From an uncultured Cellvibrio sp. (lineage in GTDB: Bacteria > Pseudomonadota > Gammaproteobacteria > Pseudomonadales > Cellvibrionaceae), in assembly GCA_946481735.1 (NCBI GenBank), contig CAMLOU010000146.1, forward strand, positions 1 through 10,354: 10,354 nt of DNA. The letters are read 5' to 3'. This document shows, piece by piece, positions 1-6,762 of this stretch. The notes beneath the pieces were generated by a model, which was given only the letters and a program-made list of their open reading frames with translations, was not told the origin of the DNA and ran no database searches. A program made the translations under genes and the position numbers. Every line of letters begins with the position of its first letter. Positions within the stretch are counted from its first letter, which is position 1.

Positions 1-1
1 T

Positions 2-1531
2 GTGCGTCGCAATACGGTCAAGGAACCAACGGTCGTGCGAGATCACCAGTACGCAGCCGGGGAAGGCGAGAATCGCATCTTCCAAAGCGCGCAAGGTTTC
101 GATATCCAGGTCGTTGGACGGTTCGTCGAGCAGCAGAACGTTAGCGCCTTGCTTCAGCGTATTGGCCAGATGCAAACGGCCACGCTCACCACCTGACAAC
201 TCACCCACACGTTTTTGCTGGTCAGCACCCTTGAAGTTAAAGCGGCCCACGTAAGAGCGGGAGTTCACTTCATAGTTACCGATACGCAAAATGTCCTGAC
301 CATCGGACACGGCTTCCCACACGGTTTTCTTATCGTCGAGGTTTTCGCGGCTCTGTTCGACGTAAGCAACTTTGACAGTATCACCCAGAGTGACCTTACC
401 GCTATCCGGCTGCTCGGTGCCGGCGATCATGCGGAACAGGGTGGATTTACCCGCACCGTTACCGCCGACAATCCCCACCACGGCACCCTTGGGAATACTC
501 AAGGACAAATTGTCGATCAACAACCGGTCGCCATAGCCTTTGCTGACGTTCTCCAACTCGATGACCTTGTCGCCCAGGCGCTCGCCTGGCGGAATGTAGA
601 TCTCGTTGGTCTCATTACGGGCCTGGAATTCCTGGGATTGCAATTCATCAAAGCGGGCCAGGCGCGCCTTGCTCTTGGCCTGGCGGCCTTTAGGATTCTG
701 ACGCACCCACTCCAATTCGGTCTTCAGGGCTTTTTGATGCGCTGCTTCGGCGCGGGCTTCCTGCTCCAGGCGCGCTTCTTTTTGTTCCAGCCAACGGGTG
801 TAGTTGCCTTCGTACGGAATGCCGTGGCCACGGTCCAGTTCCAGAATCCAGCCGGCGGCGTTGTCGAGGAAGTAACGGTCGTGGGTAATCGCTACCACGG
901 TACCGGAGAAGCTTTGCAGGAATTGCTCCAGCCAATAGACCGACTCGGCGTCCAGGTGGTTGGTCGGTTCGTCGAGCAGCAGCATATCCGGGCGCGACAA
1001 CAGCAGGCGACACAGGGCCACGCGGCGGCGCTCACCACCGGACAGTTTGGTGACATCCGCATCCCAGGGCGGCAGGCGCAGGGCATCGGCAGCAACTTCC
1101 AGGGTGTGGTCCAGGTTGTGTGCATCCCAGGCCTGGATGATGTCTTCGCAGCGGGCCTGCTTCTTGGCCAGGTCGTCGAAGTCGGCATCCGGCTCGGCAT
1201 AAGCGGCGTAGATCTTGTCCAGTTCTTGCAGCGCATCCACGGCTTCGCGCACGCCGTCTTCCACATTGCCGCGTACATCTTTGGCCGCGTCCAATTGGGG
1301 TTCCTGAGGCAGGTAGCCGACCTTGATACCCGGCATAGGGCGGGCTTCGCCGTTAAAATCCGTATCCACCCCGGCCATGATGCGCAATAACGTGGATTTA
1401 CCCGAGCCGTTCAGGCCGAGCACACCAATCTTGGCGCCGGGGAAAAAGGAGAGGGAAATATCTTTCAGAATTTCACGCTTGGGCGGCACGATCTTGCCGA
1501 GCCGGTGCATGCTGTAAACGTATTGCGCCAT
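2..1531 (-). CDS. ettA: Energy-dependent translational throttle protein EttA (ABC-F), 3' end cut by window edge
   Basis: EttA is a cytoplasmic ABC-F ATPase that binds the ribosomal E site and gates entry into elongation according to ATP/ADP levels. The reading frame starts at ATG 1531 (MAQYVYSMHRLG) and stays open for 510 codons to the left edge. Family members are about 555 residues, so roughly 45 are missing outside the window. Domain 1 has Walker A GLNGSGKST (39-47), signature LSGGERRR (163-170) and Walker B LLLDEP with Glu188. An arm/linker rich in charged helix follows (about 242-322, including NPKGRQAKSKARLARF), the tRNA-interaction motif typical of EttA. Domain 2 has Walker A GGNGAGKST (356-364), signature LSGGERGR (445-452) and LLLDEPSNDLD with Glu470. 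Glu188 and Glu470 match the numbering of the catalytic glutamates I recall for E. coli EttA, which sets it apart from Uup, YheS and YbiT. It is transcribed leftwards, away from the small gene at 1793. Confidence 0.97.
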   Translation of the reverse strand, partial: MAQYVYSMHRLGKIVPPKREILKDISLSFFPGAKIGVLGLNGSGKSTLLRIMAGVDTDFNGEARPMPGIKVGYLPQEPQLDAAKDVRGNVEDGVREAVDALQELDKIYAAYAEPDADFDDLAKKQARCEDIIQAWDAHNLDHTLEVAADALRLPPWDADVTKLSGGERRRVALCRLLLSRPDMLLLDEPTNHLDAESVYWLEQFLQSFSGTVVAITHDRYFLDNAAGWILELDRGHGIPYEGNYTRWLEQKEARLEQEARAEAAHQKALKTELEWVRQNPKGRQAKSKARLARFDELQSQEFQARNETNEIYIPPGERLGDKVIELENVSKGYGDRLLIDNLSLSIPKGAVVGIVGGNGAGKSTLFRMIAGTEQPDSGKVTLGDTVKVAYVEQSRENLDDKKTVWEAVSDGQDILRIGNYEVNSRSYVGRFNFKGADQQKRVGELSGGERGRLHLANTLKQGANVLLLDEPSNDLDIETLRALEDAILAFPGCVLVISHDRWFLDRIATH

Positions 1532-1636
1532 GTGGCCTGAACCTCGTTTTGCAGGGTAGGGAATCCAAGGGCGCAAGGTACCGAAAGCGCTCGGCCAATT
1601 CAACGTGTAGAGCGGAAATGATGGGTTTTTTAAAGA

Positions 1637-1665
1637 TTTATAACGATTGATTTTTGTGTGATGCA
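1637..1665 (-). promoter_or_regulatory. Possible ettA promoter
   Basis: Read on the minus strand, TATAAA (1642-1637) sits in an AT-rich patch about 105 bases upstream of the ettA start codon and is a good -10 candidate. With a 17-base spacer the -35 would be TGCATC (1665-1660), a poor match, and it lies inside the CRP-type palindrome at 1657-1672. If this promoter is real, a CRP/Vfr protein on that palindrome would cover its -35 and could repress it. This is inference from sequence match only. Confidence 0.35.
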
Positions 1666-1672
1666 CGTCACA
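1657..1672. promoter_or_regulatory. CRP/Vfr-type operator, perfect TGTGA-N6-TCACA
   Basis: TGTGA (1657-1661), six bases TGCACG, then TCACA (1668-1672) form a perfect match to both core half-sites of the CRP consensus. Its centre lies at 1664.5, between divergent ettA and the small gene at 1793. The distance to the predicted start of plus-strand transcription (about 1726-1728) is 61.5-63.5 bases, the classical Class I activation spacing. In pseudomonads the CRP homologue Vfr binds similar sites. The binding protein is not encoded in the window. Confidence 0.7.
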
Positions 1673-1692
1673 AGGCGCCCGACCCCATGGAA

Positions 1693-1721
1693 TTGTTTGC
1701 CCGCACTGCCCTCGCTAGACT
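1693..1721 (+). promoter_or_regulatory. Sigma70-like promoter for the small membrane peptide
   Basis: TTGTTT (1693-1698) and TAGACT (1716-1721) are separated by exactly 17 bases. Each hexamer matches four of six bases of the sigma70 consensus. Transcription would begin near 1726-1728, leaving a leader of about 65 bases before the ATG at 1793. The CRP-type palindrome upstream is at Class I distance, which would compensate for the imperfect hexamers. Confidence 0.5.
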
Positions 1722-1792
1722 GGCACCCGTCATCAGCGCCGCCCCACGTGGCGCCGCAATCATGTTAACCACGCGCCAACCGGGAATCCGTA

Positions 1793-1918
1793 ATGCAGGT
1801 ACGCACTACCATCCTCCGCATCATCTTCATCCTGCTCTCCATCGCCAGCCTGGCCTATGTCGCCAACCTCAAGGCGCAGCCACATGCCGTTGTGAATTCC
1901 GCCGAGCAACGCCGTTAG
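1793..1918 (+). CDS. Small single-span membrane peptide (41 aa)
   Basis: This short gene is preceded by GGGA at 1782-1785, seven bases before ATG 1793, and ends at TAG 1916-1918. The product begins MQVRTTILRIIFILLSIASL. Arg4 and Arg9 precede an uninterrupted hydrophobic stretch (about residues 7-24), followed by a polar tail NLKAQPHAVVNSAEQRR. This is the layout of a one-pass inner-membrane peptide with a cytoplasmic N-terminus. A secretion signal with a short mature peptide is less likely. It has its own CRP-linked promoter, and the first REP hairpin begins 13 bases after its stop and could end transcription. A longer frame over the same bases (1654-1980) has no signal-like features and looks spurious. 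I do not recognise the family and no function is claimed. Possible classes include a small regulatory membrane protein or a toxin-like peptide. Confidence 0.6.
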   Translation: MQVRTTILRIIFILLSIASLAYVANLKAQPHAVVNSAEQRR

Positions 1919-1930
1919 CGTATCGGGCAA

Positions 1931-2007
1931 GATTGTCGGGTTACGCTTCGCTAACCCGACCTACAGTGCCGCTTTCGTAGGTCGGATTAGCGCAGCGTAA
2001 TCCGACA
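1931..2007. repeat. REP pair (BIME-like), copy 1
   Basis: There are two facing palindromes. The left one (1935-1960) runs GTCGGGTTA...TAACCCGAC and is followed by CTAC. The right one (1981-2006) runs GTCGGATTA...TAATCCGAC and is preceded by GTAG (1977-1980). Each can form a 9-bp stem, and the two units are inverted copies of each other with about three differences. A GTAG tetranucleotide at the foot of a hairpin is the hallmark of REPs mobilised by REP-associated tyrosine transposases (RAYTs). No such transposase is in the window. The element sits just after the small peptide gene and before the orphan lipoprotein gene. Confidence 0.85.
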
Positions 2008-2070
2008 TTGATACTGGTTCCTGTGTTTACGCAAGATGTTAAAACAGTGATGAATAGAGGCATACAAGCT

Positions 2071-2688
2071 ATGTATTGTAGTCACGTGCAGAAGATGAAT
2101 GACAGATTATCTTGTGGCATTTGCATGCTTGTATGGTTGCTGATGGCGCTGGGTTGTAGCGGCGAAAACACAGGGAAATTTGAGCCTTTATTTACTGGCT
2201 TAAGTTCAGGTCAGAGGGATGCACAGGATTGTGTGTCTGTAGCGGACTCCTTTGTCAGAATAGAGTTTGATGACTTTGATCAAAAGCTCAATATATATCA
2301 GTCGAAGGATTGTAAAGAATCTTCCAGAACGGGTGTGTTGGAGATTCCCGTCGAGGCCCAGCTTGCCGGATTATGGAATGGCTTTGTAGTTCTGGATGAG
2401 GGGACTGATGTAAATGGTAGGGAGATTCATTTAATCAGTATCAATGATTCTGCGAAGAAATACAGCATCTACTATGTTAATCAGCCATTGTTCGAAGAAA
2501 GTCGCATAACTTATTTTGAAGCAACTGAAAAAGAAGCCAAGATAGCGGATTGCGCAGGGCAGGAACCAGAGGTTGCGCAATGGCGTGAGATGGGCTTTCC
2601 GTTGATGCTTGCTCAGAAAAAAATATTGGATACTAAAACTGGAAATACACGATTCATGGATGTGTTTTCTTGTTATCCGTTGCAGTAG
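2071..2688 (+). CDS. Orphan lipoprotein of unknown function, about 205 aa
   Basis: I do not recognise this protein. The N-terminal region contains a hydrophobic run MLVWLLMALGC that ends in an acceptable lipobox (ALGC), so the mature protein would begin at Cys followed by SGENTG and be lipid-anchored. The body is acidic and soluble-looking. It has four further cysteines (in the contexts AQDC, SKDC, IADC and FSC) that could form two disulfides in the periplasm, and it ends CYPLQ. I chose ATG 2071 because AGAGG lies ten bases upstream. ATG 2095 gives a more compact signal peptide but has no usable Shine-Dalgarno, and a TTG at 2008 abuts the repeat and is unlikely. The gene is AT-rich: 23 of 60 bases are G/C at 2281-2340 and 20 of 60 at 2461-2520, against 39 of 60 at 7021-7080. 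It lies alone between two REP pairs, which suggests acquired DNA. Confidence 0.75.
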   Translation: MYCSHVQKMNDRLSCGICMLVWLLMALGCSGENTGKFEPLFTGLSSGQRDAQDCVSVADSFVRIEFDDFDQKLNIYQSKDCKESSRTGVLEIPVEAQLAGLWNGFVVLDEGTDVNGREIHLISINDSAKKYSIYYVNQPLFEESRITYFEATEKEAKIADCAGQEPEVAQWREMGFPLMLAQKKILDTKTGNTRFMDVFSCYPLQ

Positions 2689-2727
2689 TTTGGATTTCTG
2701 TACAATGTATTTTTCTTAAGTTTTTTA

Positions 2728-2815
2728 GATTGTCGGGTTACGCTTCGCTAACCCGACCTACAGTATACGGGATAAACCGCTTTCGTAGGTCGGATTAGCG
2801 CAGCGTAATCCGACA
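2728..2815. repeat. REP pair (BIME-like), copy 2
   Basis: This is a second REP pair in the same orientation as the one at 1931-2007. Positions 2728-2763 are identical to 1931-1966, and 2777-2815 are identical to 1969-2007. Only the spacer differs: 2 bases between these blocks in copy 1 (1967-1968) and 13 in copy 2 (2764-2776). Hairpins lie at 2732-2757 and 2789-2814, with GTAG at 2785-2788 and its complement at 2758-2761. It occupies the convergent gap between the lipoprotein gene and the GMC gene, where the hairpins could end or stabilise transcripts from both sides. Confidence 0.87.
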
Positions 2816-2841
2816 CCGTATTCAAATATTTCACCAAAGCA

Positions 2842-4836
2842 TCAAGCGCTAACCTGTTTCAAATCCTCCAAAATATGCTCCGCCGCCTGAAAGGCTAACG
2901 CCGCAATCGTCAAGGTCGGATTTCCGGTAGCTACCGTCGGAAACACACCACTGCCCACCATAAACAAATTGCTGTGATCCCAGGATTGCTGTCGTGCGTT
3001 GAGTACGGAATCTTCCTTGGTATCTCCCATGCGATACGTTCCTACAATATGACCGGCGCCATAAAAGGTGAAGTTATCGCCCTGGTATTGAAAGTTGGTG
3101 GCAGTGACTTCAGCAGGCGTGCCGTAAAACACGGGGGCCGGTGGCAGCTTTGTGTATTCCGTTGCACCGATGGCCTTGAAGATTTCCGTAGACACCTTTT
3201 TCGCAGAAACAAATGCATTGCGCACGTAATCTTCCTGAATGCGATAGGTCACTTTCGGGCGCGGTAAACCGAGGTGATCGGTTTCGGTCTCGGATAATTC
3301 CACACGGTTCTCCGGATCAGGTAATTGTTCAATCAAATACCCCAGACGAATTTGCCGCGTGTAAATACCATTTAAGGTATTCACCAACTGCGCGCCAAAT
3401 AACTGGCTATTGGCCGGCAAATTCTTATCCCAGCGCAGCGGTTGGCCTTGCTGGTTCACCGAGTCACCATTGAGCTGGCTGTTGTTCTGGCCGAATACAA
3501 AATCCGCTAGCGTAGTGAACGGATCATTCGCGGCCCATTGCCAACCTTCGTTACCGATTTCAATACGATAGGCCGAACGCTCTTTGCGGAATGCACCATC
3601 GCGCAGGGACTCAATGCCTGACGTGGACAGCGGTCCGCGATAGGCAAATACCGGATCTTTCGCCAAACCCCAGGCGAGATACATCACATGGTCCATCAAG
3701 TTGCGCCCGACCTGATCACTGCTGTTAGCAACACCTCGCGGAAAGTTTTTATTTTTGTTGGACATCAATAACAACTTGGGCGTCTCGATAGCATGTGCTG
3801 CCAGCACATATTTTTTTGCGCTAACCGTACCGGAGCCCGTGGGAATACCACCGTGGGTATCGTAAGTGATGTAATCAATACCGGTAATCTCGGCGGTGCT
3901 GTCGTCGACGCGAATATTATTAGCCACATGGCGATACCACACGTCGACATTGCCGGTTTGCAGCGCGCGGGCGAGAGTGACGGTTGCATCATATTTTGCC
4001 TGGATCGGACAAATAGGGATGCAGTTGGTATTGCCCGCACACTGGCGGCGTTCACCCGGTAAGGAGTTGCGACCCTGCGGCGTGGGTGTGACAAAAACCG
4101 GATTGCCATCAACGGTAATCGATGTAACGCTGTTGATATACGCCTGGTCCACCAGTGACTCTGTAATGCCGGGCATCGGGTAATTATAGGCCGGCCCGTA
4201 ATCGCCCGTCGGCGAAACACCGAACTGGGCATAAAGCTGATCCATTGCATTCTTGTCGCCCGCCACACCAATTTCGTTGGTGGCTTTTTCATAGTAGGGC
4301 ACCAGCTTTTGATAAAAATCTTTACCGCCGGGCCAATCCACACCTTGCCCGTACAAGGTTTTTAATTCGAAGTCGTTGGGAAATAACCGCAAGCTGGTGC
4401 CCAGCCAATGCCAGGTAGTACCACCGCCGATGCGTTCATAGGAACTGGCAAACGCGAAATTCGCGCGCGGACTATCGCCAGCTAAACCAGATTCCTGCGG
4501 CGAATAGGTGAAATAACATTGCCTGGGGTTTCGCCAGGGCCCGATTTGCAGCACGGTGTAGCGCGGTACATTTTCCTGGGACGGATCGGGCAGGCCAAGC
4601 GGGTTATCCGGTGTCGACGCCGAGGGATTTTGCACCGTCGGTGGATAAGGGGATTCGGGTGTTTTGGCATTAGCTTTGAAAAACGTTTCCATATAGCCAC
4701 TGCGATCCACCGGCACCGGTTGCCCGGCTTCAAGGATCAACACTTTCTTGCCTTGCAATCCCAACTGATACGCAACGATAGAACCGGCAATGCCCGAACC
4801 TACAATAACAACATCGTATTCCTGATTAGCAGTCAT
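2842..4836 (-). CDS. GMC-family FAD dehydrogenase, large subunit with Fe-S cysteine motif
   Basis: This 664-residue flavoprotein of the glucose-methanol-choline family oxidises a sugar or alcohol group through FAD. The N-terminus has the Rossmann motif VIVGSGIAGS (10-20), with Glu36 in LILEAG placed to bind the adenosine ribose. GGGTTWHW (137-144) is the conserved FAD-contact loop. The C-terminal catalytic pair is His596 in GHIVGTYRMG and Asn639 in GNPTLTIAAL. They are 43 residues apart, the same spacing as the two catalytic histidines of glucose oxidase. Cys266, Cys272 and Cys276 (CAGNTNCIPIC) match the C-x5-C-x3-C pattern that holds a 3Fe-4S cluster in bacterial FAD-glucose dehydrogenase. 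There is no signal peptide. It is the last gene of its operon, 12 bases after the small subunit. Its AAGGA ribosome site overlaps the preceding TAA stop, suggesting coupled translation. The substrate cannot be read from the sequence. Confidence 0.93.
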   Translation of the reverse strand: MTANQEYDVVIVGSGIAGSIVAYQLGLQGKKVLILEAGQPVPVDRSGYMETFFKANAKTPESPYPPTVQNPSASTPDNPLGLPDPSQENVPRYTVLQIGPWRNPRQCYFTYSPQESGLAGDSPRANFAFASSYERIGGGTTWHWLGTSLRLFPNDFELKTLYGQGVDWPGGKDFYQKLVPYYEKATNEIGVAGDKNAMDQLYAQFGVSPTGDYGPAYNYPMPGITESLVDQAYINSVTSITVDGNPVFVTPTPQGRNSLPGERRQCAGNTNCIPICPIQAKYDATVTLARALQTGNVDVWYRHVANNIRVDDSTAEITGIDYITYDTHGGIPTGSGTVSAKKYVLAAHAIETPKLLLMSNKNKNFPRGVANSSDQVGRNLMDHVMYLAWGLAKDPVFAYRGPLSTSGIESLRDGAFRKERSAYRIEIGNEGWQWAANDPFTTLADFVFGQNNSQLNGDSVNQQGQPLRWDKNLPANSQLFGAQLVNTLNGIYTRQIRLGYLIEQLPDPENRVELSETETDHLGLPRPKVTYRIQEDYVRNAFVSAKKVSTEIFKAIGATEYTKLPPAPVFYGTPAEVTATNFQYQGDNFTFYGAGHIVGTYRMGDTKEDSVLNARQQSWDHSNLFMVGSGVFPTVATGNPTLTIAALAFQAAEHILEDLKQVSA

Positions 4837-4848
4837 GCTGATTTTTCC

Positions 4849-5349
4849 TTATTTGTTGCCGGTGTAATCGCTGAGTGGCGCGGGTGCAGTGGCCCAATAA
4901 CCGTAACGGTAATTGGAATCGCCCATGGGGTGCGATTGCATTACCTGCCAGGCTAAACCGGTGGTGTAACTTTTAGCGGAGATCATATCGCTGACCGTAT
5001 TGGCGGGCGCCGTATCAGAGGCCGGAATAAGGGTGGGCCAGGCGCCGGCATACCACATAAAAATTAATTTGCGGCAAGCAATCACAAAATCGGCACCGTT
5101 GCTGTCGGCGAGCATCGCTTCACCAATTTGCTGGTCGGTTAGCTTCTGAGCCTTGAGAGACGCAAATGTCTGAAAAATGGTATTCACCAGATCGGGATTG
5201 CCGCTCTCCCGGGTAACTGCCTGGGTAAAGAACGGCAAGTATTCGGATTTAATATCCACCGGGTCCAGTGTCGGTGAAAGTATCTTGGCGGAAAAGCCGG
5301 TTAACACCGCGCTCAGGCCGATAAAATTTGCCATCGTGGAATCAGTCAT
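4849..5349 (-). CDS. FAD-dependent sugar dehydrogenase small (gamma-type) subunit
   Basis: This 166-residue protein resembles the small subunits of membrane-bound FAD sorbitol, fructose and glucose dehydrogenases (FAD-SLDH family). Visible family marks are the N-terminal FIGLSAVLTGF segment (9-19), the central KLIFMWYAGAW, and the C-terminal WQVMQSHPMG followed by RYGYWATAP. In relatives this subunit stabilises the FAD subunit and carries a twin-arginine (Tat) leader that exports the folded complex. Here the start at ATG 5349 is firm, with AAGGAG eight bases upstream, and the protein opens directly with MTDSTMANFIG. There is no RR motif and no hydrophobic leader. The gene lies 30 bases after the cytochrome gene and 12 bases before the GMC gene, so the three are almost certainly one transcript. 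Confidence 0.85.
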   Translation of the reverse strand: MTDSTMANFIGLSAVLTGFSAKILSPTLDPVDIKSEYLPFFTQAVTRESGNPDLVNTIFQTFASLKAQKLTDQQIGEAMLADSNGADFVIACRKLIFMWYAGAWPTLIPASDTAPANTVSDMISAKSYTTGLAWQVMQSHPMGDSNYRYGYWATAPAPLSDYTGNK

Positions 5350-5379
5350 GGTTCGCTCCTTAAGTTAATTACGCGGAGA

Positions 5380-6762
5380 TTATTGCGCGCGTTGTAACAG
5401 GTAGGTGAAATCGGAAAACAGCCCGTTAGTGCCGGTGGCATTGTTGTGACACGCCATGCAGCTGCTGGAGGTTTGTTTGACTTCACCCTGGATGTAGGTT
5501 TCGAGTGTGGTGTTGGCCAGGAACGACGGCGCGGGCGCACCGGTGGGATCTGTAGGGCTGGTGGCGTTGGTGGGCCACTGGGTGCTGACCAATTCGTAAT
5601 TCAACCACACCGAACCCGGCACGGCTTTTTCCAGCGCAGCGTGATAAAGCGCGTTTAATTTTTTAGCGTCCTCGGTAATCGGAATGACGCGCTCAACCTG
5701 CGTGGGTTGGGTGTGTGGATTAGCCGGATTCCACGGGCGTGGTGGTGGCTCATTCACAGCACAATCCTTACATGCCGGATTAAAAAAGTTGTACGCACTT
5801 AATGCCGGCGCCTCACCCTTGGTGGGGGCATTGGCAATGTGTTCAAAGGTAGACCAGATCCATTGTGGTTCATCTTCAGTTTTATGCGCGATATGGAAAC
5901 CCACCAGACCAACTTGCTCCAGCGAACAGGCCGACTCAACACCGGGTTGCTCTTCAGGGTTGTTGTACACCAGAGCAAAGGTCGTGTGATAACGGCTGGG
6001 ATCAAATTGTCCGCCCATCTTCACCCAGGCCGCTTTCAACATGATCGCGCCGATCTGATTGCTCTCGGTATTACTCGAGGGAAAATCCGCATCTTTGGCA
6101 AATGCCGCTTGACCGGCTTTGCTGTAAAGCTGGTTGTCGAGGATGTAATTAAACATGGCCTCATTGGTAAGAATTTCGTAACGCGTGTACTGACCGTTTT
6201 GATCAATCAGCGGCCCGGTTTGAAATGGCTCGCCACTTTCATCCAGTACGTTGGGCGTTTTGCCTACCTGGGTTAAATGAATGGTGCCGGAAGGAATGTT
6301 GTTGATGTGTTTGCACACATCCGGCACGGGGTTGGGCTGATTCCAGGCGGGCGGTTGTGCACCATCGGGCAGAAAAATATCGCGGCTCTCTTTCCAGCTT
6401 TGCCACACCACCGGGCCACCGGGTTGTTGGCCGATCACCAGATTGTTGTTGGGTGTTCCATCGGCATTAGCTGGCCAATTGAGCGCTACAAACGACTGCC
6501 AGGAAAACACATCAAAATCGTGTTGCAATGATTCCAGTGTGAACGGTGGATTCGCACTAATTTCCAGCGGAATCATGGAGCTCAATGTGGGCAATGGATC
6601 GGTTGGTGCAGAGCCGGGGGCAGAACCGCTTACCGGCGCGGTAGTGGTCGGTGTGGGCGTAGCGGCATCGTGCGGTTCCGGCGAACACGCCTGCAATAAC
6701 AACAACGATATACCTACCAGGGTGCGATAAGTAATACAGGAAAAACCAGGCTGCCATTTCAT
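5380..6762 (-). CDS. Lipid-anchored mono-haem cytochrome c-type protein, 460 aa
   Basis: This is the first gene of the dehydrogenase operon. Residues 1-26 form a lipoprotein signal peptide ending in the lipobox LQAC (Cys26). A Pro/Thr/Ser/Ala-rich linker (about 27-60) would hold the body off the membrane. The central 350 residues, opening with FDVFSWQSFVALNWP (83-97), match no domain I can name with confidence. A single haem c attachment site CMACH lies at 435-439, close to the C-terminus. There is no methionine after it, so the sixth haem ligand must come from earlier in the chain. A second CxxC (331-334, CKDC) lacks the histidine. By position it is the likely electron acceptor for the flavoprotein, replacing the tri-haem cytochrome of classical FAD-glucose dehydrogenases. 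AAGGA eight to nine bases before ATG 6762 supports the start. The gene is divergent from the permease operon across about 207 bases. Confidence 0.8.
   Translation of the reverse strand: MKWQPGFSCITYRTLVGISLLLLQACSPEPHDAATPTPTTTAPVSGSAPGSAPTDPLPTLSSMIPLEISANPPFTLESLQHDFDVFSWQSFVALNWPANADGTPNNNLVIGQQPGGPVVWQSWKESRDIFLPDGAQPPAWNQPNPVPDVCKHINNIPSGTIHLTQVGKTPNVLDESGEPFQTGPLIDQNGQYTRYEILTNEAMFNYILDNQLYSKAGQAAFAKDADFPSSNTESNQIGAIMLKAAWVKMGGQFDPSRYHTTFALVYNNPEEQPGVESACSLEQVGLVGFHIAHKTEDEPQWIWSTFEHIANAPTKGEAPALSAYNFFNPACKDCAVNEPPPRPWNPANPHTQPTQVERVIPITEDAKKLNALYHAALEKAVPGSVWLNYELVSTQWPTNATSPTDPTGAPAPSFLANTTLETYIQGEVKQTSSSCMACHNNATGTNGLFSDFTYLLQRAQ

Noticed and set aside
215..1390. Long plus-strand frame (391 codons) opposite ettA
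   Set aside because: It is antisense to a clearly intact ABC-F gene with all its motifs. The product has no domain signature, and its length follows from the codon bias of ettA.
1721..1736. TGGCAC at 1721-1726 as part of a sigma54 promoter
   Set aside because: The required GC-containing -12 element (TTGC type) is absent at the correct spacing, while a sigma70 pair fits the same place.
1654..1980. 108-codon plus-strand frame starting inside the CRP-type site
   Set aside because: It begins within the operator, has no ribosome site, reads through the REP element and overlaps the better-supported small membrane peptide in another frame.
2008..2070. TTG start at 2008 extending the orphan lipoprotein by 21 residues
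   Set aside because: The start abuts the REP element, has no Shine-Dalgarno and would place a long polar stretch before the lipoprotein signal.
3765..4343. 192-codon minus-strand frame inside the GMC gene
   Set aside because: It is a shifted reading of the GMC coding sequence. The product has no recognisable features, and the GMC frame is continuous with all its motifs.
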